Assembly (NCBI GenBank): GCA_910585005.1
Contig: CAJUCN010000003.1
Span: 186,001-250,000 of the forward strand
DNA length: 64,000 nt
Direction of reading: 5' to 3'
Source of the DNA: an uncultured Lachnospiraceae bacterium
Lineage (GTDB): Bacteria; Bacillota; Clostridia; Lachnospirales; Lachnospiraceae
The position numbers and the translations under genes were made by a program. Shown one piece after another: positions 52,022-60,500 of the stretch (positions are counted from its first letter, which is position 1; every line of letters begins with the position of its first letter). The notes below the pieces were generated by a model, which had not been told where the DNA came from, did no database searches, and was given only the letters and a program-made list of their open reading frames with translations.

Positions 52022-52041
52022 CCGTCAATACCGTTTGACGG
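52022..52041 (-). repeat. inverted repeat in the leader of the FliD-like gene
   Basis: CCGTCAA and TTGACGG are separated by 6 bases, between the promoter and the ribosome binding site. It could be an RNA hairpin or a protein-binding site. Confidence 0.55.
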
Positions 52042-52102
52042 GGAAAAGCAATAACCGATACCTTTCCTGTAGCAGGGCATAATAAACGACTTTCATACGA
52101 TA

Positions 52103-52131
52103 ATAATAGCACGGAAAGGGGCAGATTTCAA
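52103..52131 (-). promoter_or_regulatory. sigma-A-type promoter of the FliD-like gene
   Basis: Minus strand: TTGAAA (52126-52131), 17-base spacer, TATTAT (52103-52108). No sigma-28-type motif was found for this gene. Confidence 0.65.
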
Positions 52132-52184
52132 GGGGATTTCCTTAATTAATGCAAACTTTTTGCAGGAAAACATCGTAAAATCAG

Positions 52185-52213
52185 TTGACGGGACAGAGAG
52201 GATATGTTATAGT
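52185..52213 (+). promoter_or_regulatory. sigma-A-type promoter of rpmG-secE-nusG
   Basis: TTGACG (52185-52190), 17-base spacer, TATAGT (52208-52213), about 70 bases upstream of rpmG. Confidence 0.8.
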
Positions 52214-52283
52214 AATCAAGCGAGATGAGATTTAGGTCTTTTTTTTTATGCTCAAAATCCGGCAAAAGATTGGAGGAAGAATC

Positions 52284-52433
52284 ATGCGTACAAGGATCAC
52301 ACTGGCATGTACAGAATGTAAACAGCGTAACTACAATACCACAAAGGATAAGAAGGCGCATCCGGACAGGATGGAGACTAAGAAATATTGTAGATTCTGC
52401 AGGACTCATACATTGCACAAGGAAACTAAGTAA
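52284..52433 (+). CDS. rpmG: 50S ribosomal protein L33
   Basis: 49 residues from ATG 52284 with TGGAGGAAG upstream. Two Cys pairs (ACTECK and YCRFCR) mark the zinc-binding C+ form of L33. Basic, with the usual NYNTTKDKK segment. It heads the secE-nusG unit, the common arrangement in Firmicutes. Confidence 0.95.
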   Translation: MRTRITLACTECKQRNYNTTKDKKAHPDRMETKKYCRFCRTHTLHKETK

Positions 52434-52461
52434 TTTTACAGGTGCCTGAAAGGAGTTAATC

Positions 52462-52680
52462 ATGGCAGATTCCACAAAGAAAGAAAAAAAGGAAAAAGCA
52501 AAAAAGCCCAGCTTTTTTAAGGGCGTAAAGGCGGAATTCAAGAAAATTTCATGGCCAGACCGGGAATCGGTCATCAAGCAGTCTGTGGCTGTTATCTGCA
52601 TTTCAGTAGTCTTAGGCGCCGTAATCGCGGTACTTGATTTTATTATGCAGTATGGCGTGGGATTCCTGACAAGTCTGTAA
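52462..52680 (+). CDS. secE: preprotein translocase subunit SecE
   Basis: 72 residues. FFKGVKAEFKKISWPDRESVIKQS is the conserved amphipathic helix and hinge, followed by one membrane helix (VICISVVLGAVIAVLDFI). It clamps SecY in the membrane. The N terminus is a short Lys-rich stretch. AAAGGAG precedes the ATG. Confidence 0.95.
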   Translation: MADSTKKEKKEKAKKPSFFKGVKAEFKKISWPDRESVIKQSVAVICISVVLGAVIAVLDFIMQYGVGFLTSL

Positions 52681-52704
52681 AGCGAGAAAGGTTGGACTAT
52701 TTAT

Positions 52705-53223
52705 ATGGCAGAAGCAAATTGGTATGTGGTGCATACCTATTCCGGATATGAAAATAAGGTAAAAGCCAATATAGAAAAGACAATAGAAAACAGACATCTG
52801 GAAGAAGAGATCCTGGAAGTCAGAGTTCCCATGCAGGATGTGGTGGAATTGAAAAATGGCGCCAGGAAGACGGTTCAGAAAAAAATGTTTCCAGGTTACG
52901 TCCTGATCAATATGGTCATGAATGATGATACATGGTATGTTGTCCGCAACACCAGAGGCGTTACCGGATTTGTGGGGCCGGGAAGCAAGCCTGTTCCTCT
53001 TTCGGAAGCGGAGATGAAGCCTTTAGGGATTAAGACGGAAAATGTTTCGGTTGATTTTGCCGAAGGAGATGCGATTGCTGTGGTTGCCGGTGTCTGGAAA
53101 GATACGGTAGGCGTGGTACAGAGGATGGATTTTGGCAAGCAGACGGCTACCATTAATGTAGAATTGTTTGGCAGGGAAACGCCTGTTGAGATCAGTTTTG
53201 CAGAAGTAAGAAAGATGTCATAG
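52705..53223 (+). CDS. nusG: transcription termination/antitermination factor NusG
   Basis: 172 residues. NGN domain at the N terminus (NWYVVHTYSGYENKVK, FPGYVLINMVMND, VRNTRGVTGFVGPG) and a KOW domain at the end (VVAGVWKDTVGVVQ). It binds RNA polymerase and affects pausing. It follows secE by 24 bases. Confidence 0.97.
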   Translation: MAEANWYVVHTYSGYENKVKANIEKTIENRHLEEEILEVRVPMQDVVELKNGARKTVQKKMFPGYVLINMVMNDDTWYVVRNTRGVTGFVGPGSKPVPLSEAEMKPLGIKTENVSVDFAEGDAIAVVAGVWKDTVGVVQRMDFGKQTATINVELFGRETPVEISFAEVRKMS

Positions 53224-53269
53224 AACCTTGGAGAAGGTTTGGGGCTTAGATTCAGTTATTTAATACGGA

Positions 53270-53300
53270 TTGCTTAGGTGCATCTGTATTTAAATATAGT
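53270..53300 (+). promoter_or_regulatory. weak candidate promoter of rplK-rplA
   Basis: TTGCTT (53270-53275) and TATAGT (53295-53300) with a 19-base spacer, longer than ideal. The 223-base gap after nusG would accommodate a promoter and leader. Confidence 0.3.
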
Positions 53301-53371
53301 CACTTTACACAAAGCCTGTAAGAATCATGCAGGCTGTGGGAGCAGAAGAGATTCTGCGCCATACCACGATG

Positions 53372-53407
53372 CAACCGTGTGTTGCCGGAAAGCTGGACTG
53401 CCGGTTG
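53372..53407 (+). promoter_or_regulatory. hairpin in the rplK leader, possible L1 autoregulatory site
   Basis: CAACCG (53372-53377) pairs with CGGTTG (53402-53407), with GGATGC following. In many bacteria L1 represses rplK-rplA by binding the leader; this assignment is tentative. Confidence 0.35.
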
Positions 53408-53446
53408 GATGCGGAAGGAATTGCATTATTAATAGGAGGTGCCACA

Positions 53447-53872
53447 ATGGCAAAGAAAGTAGAAGGATACATTAAGTTACAGATCCCTGCTGGTAAAGCT
53501 ACACCAGCGCCCCCGGTTGGTCCTGCACTTGGACAGCATGGGGTAAATATCGTTGAATTTACAAAGCAGTTCAATGCAAGAACGGCTGACAAGGGTGATG
53601 TGATCATCCCGGTGGTAATCACGGTATATGCAGACAGAAGTTTCAGTTTTATTACGAAAACTCCCCCGGCAGCAGTACTTCTCAAGAAGGCATGTAATAT
53701 TAAGTCTGGTTCCGCTGTGCCGAACAAGACTAAGGTTGCAACGATCTCCAAGGCAAAGGTTCAGGAGATCGCAGAGATGAAAATGCCTGATTTGAATGCA
53801 GCAAGCATTGAAGCTGCAATGAGCATGATCGCTGGTACTGCAAGAAGCATGGGTATCACAGTAGAAGACTAA
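53447..53872 (+). CDS. rplK: 50S ribosomal protein L11
   Basis: 141 residues from ATG 53447 with AGGAGGTG upstream, the usual L11 length. Motifs: GYIKLQIPAGKATPAPPVGPALG and TGT-type C-terminal ARSMGITVED. It forms the GTPase-associated centre with 23S rRNA. An in-frame extension to 53327 lacks a ribosome binding site and is rejected. Confidence 0.97.
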   Translation: MAKKVEGYIKLQIPAGKATPAPPVGPALGQHGVNIVEFTKQFNARTADKGDVIIPVVITVYADRSFSFITKTPPAAVLLKKACNIKSGSAVPNKTKVATISKAKVQEIAEMKMPDLNAASIEAAMSMIAGTARSMGITVED

Positions 53873-53935
53873 CCAATAAATTATGATGAGTGGGAGACAT
53901 AAAATATGTCGTTTGAACCATAGGAGGAATTAATA

Positions 53936-54625
53936 ATGAAACATGGGAAGAAATATGTAGAGGCTGCAAAGCAGATTGACCGCTCAGTTTTTTATGAGCC
54001 GGCAGATGCAGTTGCACTGGTGAAGAAAACTGCGGTTGCTAAATTTGACGAGACAATTGAAGTGCATATCCGGACAGGATGTGACGGACGTCATGCAGAG
54101 CAGCAGGTGCGTGGTGCGGTGGTACTGCCTAACGGAACAGGTAAAACAGTTAAGGTTCTGGTATTTGCCAAGGGTGATAAGGTAAATGAAGCGGAAGCTG
54201 CCGGAGCAGATCACGTTGGCGGTGATGAGCTGATCCCGAAGATCCAAAAGGACGGATGGCTTGATTTTGATGTTGTGGTTGCCACACCTGATATGATGGG
54301 TGTTGTAGGACGCTTGGGTAAGATCCTTGGACCGAAAGGTTTAATGCCAAACCCTAAGGCTGGTACTGTTACCATGGATGTCACAAAGGCTATCAATGAT
54401 ATCAAAGCAGGTAAGATCGAGTACAGGCTTGATAAATCCAATATCATCCACGTTCCGATTGGAAAGGCATCATTTACAGACGAAAAGCTTCAGGAGAATT
54501 TTAACGCTCTTATGGAAGCAATCGTGAAAGCGAGACCTTCAGCGCTCAAGGGCCAGTATTTAAGGAGTATTACTCTTACTTCGACCATGGGGCCTGGCCT
54601 TAAGGTAAGCGTAGCAAAATATTAA
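53936..54625 (+). CDS. rplA: 50S ribosomal protein L1
   Basis: 229 residues, standard length. Motifs: KYVEAAKQIDRS, LGPKGLMPNPKAGTV and the final SITLTSTMGPGLKV. It binds the L1 stalk and acts as translational repressor of its own operon. Its stop codon overlaps an ATG in another frame (TAATG at 54623-54627), but that start is probably not used for the next gene. Confidence 0.97.
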   Translation: MKHGKKYVEAAKQIDRSVFYEPADAVALVKKTAVAKFDETIEVHIRTGCDGRHAEQQVRGAVVLPNGTGKTVKVLVFAKGDKVNEAEAAGADHVGGDELIPKIQKDGWLDFDVVVATPDMMGVVGRLGKILGPKGLMPNPKAGTVTMDVTKAINDIKAGKIEYRLDKSNIIHVPIGKASFTDEKLQENFNALMEAIVKARPSALKGQYLRSITLTSTMGPGLKVSVAKY

Positions 54626-54630
54626 TGGAA

Positions 54631-54666
54631 ATAAACCGCTTTCCTGTTATGGGGAGGCGGTTTTTA
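54631..54666 (+). terminator. terminator after rplA, overlapping the capA-family promoter
   Basis: AAACCGC (54632-54638) and GCGGTTT flank a loop, followed by TTTTT. The -10 box of the next gene begins a few bases later. Confidence 0.65.
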
Positions 54667-54675
54667 TGTTATACT
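54667..54675 (+). promoter_or_regulatory. extended -10 promoter giving a leaderless capA-family mRNA
   Basis: TG-N-TATACT at 54667-54675 is followed by six bases and then ATG at 54682, so transcription would start at or next to the start codon. No ribosome binding site is present. Confidence 0.5.
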
Positions 54676-54681
54676 GTTAGT

Positions 54682-55977
54682 ATGAAAAAGGACAATAGCG
54701 GAAAAAAGAAAAAAGTAAATAAACGCCGGACAATCAGCACGCCTGTTTATGCCTTTTTACTCACCTTGTTTTTGGTGGTACTCACGGGAACGGCAGGGAT
54801 TATAGCGGCCAAATTTATGCCAGGATCCTCTAAGGAGATGGATCGGGAAGATTCTGCCGTGCAGGAAAAGGAAAATATTATCCCGATGGAGAGCATACCG
54901 GATGAGAAAGAGCCGGTAGAGGAGACTATGGCAGTACCGGAGAAATCCAGATATGCTGATGAGCTGGCGGATGCAGAGTACCGGAGCGCAAACAGGATCT
55001 ATGCGTGGGAAGCTGGCAGTGAGGAGGAAGTGACTATCGGCTTTGTGGGGGATATTCTTTTGGATGATGAATATGCCATCATGGCAAATCTCCTACGAAG
55101 GGGTGTTACGATTGATCATGGGATTTCGACAGACATGCTGTCTATGATGCAGGGAGTGGACATCCTGGTAGCCAATAATGAATTTCCTTTTACAGACCGA
55201 GGAATACCTACGGAAGGGAAAACCTTTACCTTCCGGGCAGATACTGCAACCGTCTCTTATCTTCACGATATGGGGGTGGATGCTGCGGTGCTTGCCAATA
55301 ATCATATTTATGATTTTGGGGAAGTGGGGCTTTTGGATACGTTGGATACGCTGACAGCAGCAGGGATCCCGTATGTTGGAGCAGGAAGAAATTTGGAAGA
55401 AGCATCTGCGCCTATTTATTATATTGTGAATGACATAAAGATTGCCCTGGTGGCGGCAACCCAGATCGAACGGCTGGAGAATCCGGATACAAAAGGAGCA
55501 ACGGAGGAAAGCGCGGGGGTATTCCGTTGTCTGAACCCGGAAAAACTGTGCGAAGTGGTAAAGACGGCAAAGGAAAACAGTGATTTTGTAATTGTGTATA
55601 TACACTGGGGGACAGAAAATGTGACGGAACCGGATTGGGCACAGCTTGACCAGGCGCCGAAAATCGCGGAAGCAGGGGCGGATCTGATTATAGGCGATCA
55701 TCCCCACTGTCTCCAGGGGATCACATATTATGGCCAAACTCCGGTCATTTACAGTCTGGGGAATTTTTGGTTTAACTCCAAAACCCTGGATACAGGCATG
55801 GTACGGATCACGATTGGACAGGAGGGGATGCGGTCTTTCCAGTTTGTTCCGGCATTGCAGTCTGACTGCCGGGTAGATTTGGCCTATGATGCAGAAAAAG
55901 AACGGATACTGTCTGAAATGAGAGCGCTTTCGCCTGGGGTAACCATCGATCAGGAGGGGTATGTGGGCAGACAGTAG
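54682..55977 (+). CDS. CapA family (poly-gamma-glutamate synthesis-like) metallophosphatase-fold protein
   Basis: 431 residues from ATG 54682. One membrane helix near residues 20-45 (YAFLLTLFLVVLTGTAGIIA) after a Lys-rich N terminus places the rest outside. A Glu-rich linker then leads to the PGA_cap domain: FVGDILLDD, NNEFPF, VLANNHIYDFG, VIYIHWG-like VYIHWGTE, IGDHPHCLQ and SLGNFWF. CapA proteins share a calcineurin-like fold and affect envelope polymers. Its place inside the L11-L10 cluster is unusual. It has no ribosome binding site; either leaderless translation or reinitiation from rplA is possible. Confidence 0.83.
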   Translation: MKKDNSGKKKKVNKRRTISTPVYAFLLTLFLVVLTGTAGIIAAKFMPGSSKEMDREDSAVQEKENIIPMESIPDEKEPVEETMAVPEKSRYADELADAEYRSANRIYAWEAGSEEEVTIGFVGDILLDDEYAIMANLLRRGVTIDHGISTDMLSMMQGVDILVANNEFPFTDRGIPTEGKTFTFRADTATVSYLHDMGVDAAVLANNHIYDFGEVGLLDTLDTLTAAGIPYVGAGRNLEEASAPIYYIVNDIKIALVAATQIERLENPDTKGATEESAGVFRCLNPEKLCEVVKTAKENSDFVIVYIHWGTENVTEPDWAQLDQAPKIAEAGADLIIGDHPHCLQGITYYGQTPVIYSLGNFWFNSKTLDTGMVRITIGQEGMRSFQFVPALQSDCRVDLAYDAEKERILSEMRALSPGVTIDQEGYVGRQ

Positions 55978-56010
55978 AGAGGGGGAAGGGCCGAACCTTT
56001 GTAAAAAGTG

Positions 56011-56039
56011 TTGACAGGGATGGAGATGTATGCTATTTT
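56011..56039 (+). promoter_or_regulatory. sigma-A-type promoter of rplJ-rplL
   Basis: TTGACA (56011-56016), 17-base spacer, TATTTT (56034-56039). Confidence 0.8.
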
Positions 56040-56059
56040 AATAAAGGTCGTTATGACCA

Positions 56060-56201
56060 TGCCGAAGACAGTAGGTGCTATGGAAATCTGGAGACAGTGG
56101 ATCCAAGCGTAAGTGTGAAACCGCCTACCGAGGAAAAGAGTTTGTTTGTGATGACTTGAAACCTTTCTGTCTTTGGGCGTGCCTTAAGAAGGAAGGTTTT
56201 T
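56060..56201 (+). ncRNA. ribosomal protein L10 leader
   Basis: GCCGAAGACAGTAGGTGC matches the conserved L10-leader core. GTAGGTG (56071-56077) pairs with CGCCTAC (56122-56128), followed by CGAGGAAAA. The element ends in an attenuator hairpin (AAACCTT 56159-56165, AAGGTTT 56193-56199) with T5. Binding of the L10(L12) complex regulates rplJ-rplL. Confidence 0.82.
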
Positions 56202-56261
56202 ATATTGGGAAATCCCTATAGAAACTCCTTTCGGCAAATAATCTATAAGGAGGTAAAGAAA

Positions 56262-56846
56262 GTGGCAAAAGTTGAATTGAAACAGCCTATCGTGGAAGAG
56301 ATTTCTGCAAATATCAAGGATGCACAGTCGGTTGTATTGGTTGACTATCGTGGACTTACCGTAGAGCAGGATACCAATCTCCGTAAGCAGCTCCGTGAGG
56401 CAGGGATTACTTACAAAGTGTACAAGAACACCATGATGAATTTTGCATTCAAGGGAACTGACTGCGAAAGCCTTACACAGTATCTTGAAGGACCTAGTGC
56501 AATTGCAATTTCCACAACTGATGCAACAGCTCCGGCAAGGGTGATTTGCAAATTTGCAAAAGATGCACCGAAGCTGGAAGTTAAGGGCGGTATCGTGGAA
56601 GGTCTTTCTTACGATGCACAGGGAATTGCAGAGATCGCCAAGATCCCTTCAAGGGAAGAACTGCTTTCCAAGCTGCTTGGAAGTATCCAATCCCCGATTG
56701 CAAACTTCGCCCGTGTTATGGATCAGCTTGCAGAAAAAGGCGGCGCAGCAGCATGCGAAGCCCCTGTAGCTAAGGAAGAGGCAGCACCGGAAGAAGCGCC
56801 TGCTGAGAGTGAAGCTCCTGCAGCGGAAGAAACACCTGCTGAATAA
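56262..56846 (+). CDS. rplJ: 50S ribosomal protein L10
   Basis: 194 residues from GTG 56262 with AAGGAGG upstream; a TTG at 56205 lies in the leader hairpin and is rejected. Core motifs: VVLVDYRGLTV and YKVYKNTMM, then the C-terminal helix that binds L7/L12. The last about 30 residues are an Ala/Glu/Pro-rich acidic tail beyond the usual family length of about 165-175. Confidence 0.96.
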   Translation: MAKVELKQPIVEEISANIKDAQSVVLVDYRGLTVEQDTNLRKQLREAGITYKVYKNTMMNFAFKGTDCESLTQYLEGPSAIAISTTDATAPARVICKFAKDAPKLEVKGGIVEGLSYDAQGIAEIAKIPSREELLSKLLGSIQSPIANFARVMDQLAEKGGAAACEAPVAKEEAAPEEAPAESEAPAAEETPAE

Positions 56847-56911
56847 TTGTTTGGCATCAGGTGAACGAAACAATTAACAATAGCAATAATAATTAAATGG
56901 AGGAAATGAAA

Positions 56912-57286
56912 ATGGCAAAGTTATCCACACAGGAATTAATCGACGCTATCAAAGAGATGACAGTTTTAGAGTTAAATGATCTTGTAAAAGCTTGTGAAGA
57001 AGAGTTCGGCGTATCTGCAGCAGCAGGCGTTGTAGTTGCAGCAGCAGCAGATGCTGGCGCAGCAGTAGAAGAGAAGACCGAGTTTGACGTAGAACTTACA
57101 GAAGTAGGTCCTAACAAAGTTAAAGTAATCAAGGTTGTTCGTGAAGCAACAGGCCTTGGCCTGAAGGAAGCTAAGGATCTTGTAGATTCTGCTCCTAAGA
57201 TGGTGAAAGAAGCAGCATCTAAGGAAGAGGCTGATGATCTTAAGGCTAAACTTGAAGCAGAAGGCGCTAAAGTTACATTAAAGTAA
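56912..57286 (+). CDS. rplL: 50S ribosomal protein L7/L12
   Basis: 124 residues from ATG 56912 (TGGAGG upstream). LSTQELIDAIKEMTVLELNDLV, an Ala-rich hinge, and EKTEFDVELTEVG...KIKVVREATGLGLKEAKDLV-type C-terminal domain. It recruits translation GTPases to the ribosomal stalk. Confidence 0.97.
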   Translation: MAKLSTQELIDAIKEMTVLELNDLVKACEEEFGVSAAAGVVVAAAADAGAAVEEKTEFDVELTEVGPNKVKVIKVVREATGLGLKEAKDLVDSAPKMVKEAASKEEADDLKAKLEAEGAKVTLK

Positions 57287-57339
57287 TTTGTCTTTTAAGA
57301 AAACTGATACTTCACGGCATCGGCGGTGGAGTTCATTTC

Positions 57340-57370
57340 AAAACGACGGTCTGGAACAGGCCGTCGTTTT
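57340..57370 (+). terminator. terminator or attenuator between rplL and rpoB
   Basis: AAAACGACGG and CCGTCGTTTT form a 10-bp stem with an 11-base loop, ending in TTTT. Partial readthrough into rpoB is common for this junction in bacteria. Confidence 0.72.
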
Positions 57371-57471
57371 GCGTATCCAGGATTCTCAAAAAATTACGGC
57401 AGTCAAAAGTTTCTGGAAACATGACTTTTTGCTGCCTTGCAAATGGGATTGGAGAGGAAGGAAATTTCTGG

Positions 57472-57500
57472 TTGACTTGGCCCGGGACTTGTAGTAGAAT
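57472..57500 (+). promoter_or_regulatory. sigma-A-type promoter of rpoB-rpoC
   Basis: TTGACT (57472-57477), 17-base spacer, TAGAAT (57495-57500), about 60 bases before rpoB. Confidence 0.75.
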
Positions 57501-57561
57501 GGATAGTGCACTATTGTGGTGTGGTATGCATAATTAATCATAAGAACGGGGTGAATAGTCG

Positions 57562-60500
57562 ATGGAAAAGAACAGAATACGTCCCATTGCTGCTGGTAAA
57601 AGTGTTCGCATGAGTTACTCGCGGCAGAAAGAAGTTCTGGAGATGCCGAACCTGATCGAAGTCCAGAAAGATTCCTACAAGTGGTTTCTTGATGAAGGAT
57701 TAAAGGAAGTGTTCGATGATATTTCTCCTATCGCAGACTATAGCGGGCATTTGAGCCTGGAGTTTGTGGACTTTGAGTTGTGCGAGGATGACGTTAAATA
57801 TTCTATTGAAAAATGTAAAGAGAGAGATGCCACTTACGCAGCTCCCTTAAAGGTTAAAGTACGTCTTTATAATAAGGAAAAAGAAGAGATCAGTGAGCAT
57901 GAAATATTTATGGGAGATCTTCCGCTTATGACAGAGACAGGTACTTTTGTCATTAATGGTGCGGAACGTGTTATCGTAAGCCAGTTGGTTCGTTCTCCGG
58001 GTATTTACTATGCTATCAGTCACGACAAGATCGGAAAGAGACTGTTCTCCTCAACTGTGATTCCCAACCGTGGTGCATGGCTGGAATACGAGACGGATTC
58101 CAATGATATTTTTTATGTGCGTGTTGACCGTACCAGAAAGGTTCCTGTTACGGTATTAGTTAGAGCTCTCGGCGTGGGTACCACGGATGAGATTAGAGAG
58201 CTTTTTGGCGATGAGCCTAAGATAGAAGCCAGTTTATCCAAAGACGTTTCCAGTAATTATCAGGAAGGTCTTTTAGAGTTGTACAAAAAAATCCGGCCCG
58301 GTGAGCCGCTTAGCGTTGAAAGTGCAGAAAGCCTTATAACTGCTATGTTTTTCGACCCCAGAAGATATGATTTGGCAAAGGTCGGAAGATATAAATTTAA
58401 TAAGAAGTTAGCGTTCCGTAACAGGATCAGGCATCATATCCTTGCGGAGGATGTAGTGGATACTGCAACAGGTGAAATTCTGGCGTCGGCAGGGACTAAA
58501 GTGTCTGCAGATCTTGCTGATGAGATCCAAAATTCAGCAGTTCCTTATGTGTACATCCAGACGGAAGAAAAGAATGTAAAAGTTCTTTCCAATATGATGG
58601 TGGATATTACCCATTTTGTGGACTGTAATCCCAGAGAGCTGGGGATTACCGAGCACGTTTATTATCCTGTGCTGGCACAGATTTTGGAAGAATTTGGTGA
58701 GGATCCTGAGGCTTTGGCTGATGCGATCCAGAAGAATGTGCATACGCTGATTCCTAAGCATATTACGAAGGAGGATATTCTTTCTTCTATTAATTATAAT
58801 ATTCATTTGGAGTATGGGATCGGAAACGACGACGATATTGACCACCTTGGCAATCGACGTATCCGTTCCGTGGGCGAACTGCTTCAAAACCAGTACCGTA
58901 TCGGTCTTTCCCGTTTGGAGAGAGTTGTCCGGGAGAGGATGACGACCCATGATGCAGAGGAGATTTCTCCCCAGGTACTCATTAACATTAAGCCGGTACA
59001 GGCAGCAGTAAAGGAATTCTTTGGTTCCTCCCAGCTTTCCCAGTTCATGGATCAGAACAACCCATTGGGTGAATTGACCCATAAGAGACGTTTATCCGCC
59101 CTTGGCCCGGGAGGTCTTTCCAGGGACCGTGCAGGGTTTGAGGTGCGTGACGTGCACTATTCCCATTATGGAAGAATGTGTCCCATTGAAACGCCTGAAG
59201 GTCCTAACATTGGTCTGATTAACTCTCTTGCTTCCTATGCAAGGATCAATGAGTATGGGTTTGTGGAAGCGCCTTACCGTGAAATTGACAAGTCCGACCC
59301 ATCGAATCCCCGGGTAACGGATAAGGTGGTATATATGACTGCGGACGAAGAAGACAACTTCCATGTGGCGCAGGCCAGTGAGGCTTTGGATGCAGAAGGC
59401 CATTTTGTCAGAAATAATGTATCCGGGCGTTATAAGGAAGAGACATCCGAGTATCCCAAGGCATTGTACGATTATATGGATGTATCTCCGAAGATGGTGT
59501 TTTCCGTGGCTACGGCCTTGATTCCGTTCCTTGAAAATGATGACGCAAACCGTGCGCTGATGGGTTCTAACATGCAGCGTCAGGCAGTGCCGCTTCTCAC
59601 CACAGAAGCGCCGGTGGTAGGTACAGGTATGGAACCGAAGGCGGCTGTGGACTCCGGTGTGTGTATCGTTGCCAAAAAGGCAGGAACCATAGATTTTGTA
59701 TCGGCAAGGATCATCCGTATGACTTGTGACGATGGGGAAAAGATGGAGTACCGTCTCACAAAATTTGCAAGAAGCAACCAGTCCAACTGTTATAATCAAA
59801 AGCCCATCGTTTTGAAAGGCGACCATGTGGAAGCTGGCCAGGTGATTGCAGACGGCCCTTCTACTGCCGAGGGAGAACTTGCCTTAGGTAAGAATCCGCT
59901 GATCGGGTTTATGACTTGGGAAGGTTATAACTATGAGGATGCAGTCCTTTTAAGCGAAAGACTGGTACAGGAGGATGTCTATACTTCTGTACACATTGAA
60001 GAATATGAAGCGGAAGCCAGAGATACCAAGTTAGGCCCGGAGGAGATTACAAGGGACGTTCCAGGTGTGGGTGACGATGCCCTGAAAGATCTGGATGAGA
60101 GAGGAATCATCCGTATTGGCGCGGAAGTCCGTGCCGGAGATATTCTGGTGGGGAAGGTGACCCCGAAAGGAGAGACGGAACTGACTGCAGAGGAAAGGCT
60201 CCTTCGCGCGATCTTTGGTGAGAAAGCAAGAGAAGTAAGAGACACCTCTCTGAAAGTACCTCATGGCGAATATGGTATTATTGTGGATGCCAAAGTGTTT
60301 ACCAGAGAGAACGGTGATGAACTTTCACCAGGCGTAAACCAGGCTGTCCGTATTTACATTGCACAAAAGAGAAAGATCTCCGTAGGAGATAAAATGGCAG
60401 GGCGTCACGGGAATAAGGGTGTTGTATCCCGTGTGCTTCCGGTGGAAGATATGCCTTATCTTCCCAATGGACGTCCTCTTGATATCGTGTTGAACCCCTT

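Noticed and set aside
52146..52601. 151-residue minus-strand frame across rpmG and secE.
   Set aside because: It covers the promoter and two conserved genes and has no recognisable product.
53327..53446. 40-residue extension of L11.
   Set aside because: No ribosome binding site; ATG 53447 with AGGAGGTG gives the standard length.
58534..59826. Long minus-strand open frames inside rpoB.
   Set aside because: They lie fully antisense to an essential conserved gene and look like shadows of its codon bias.
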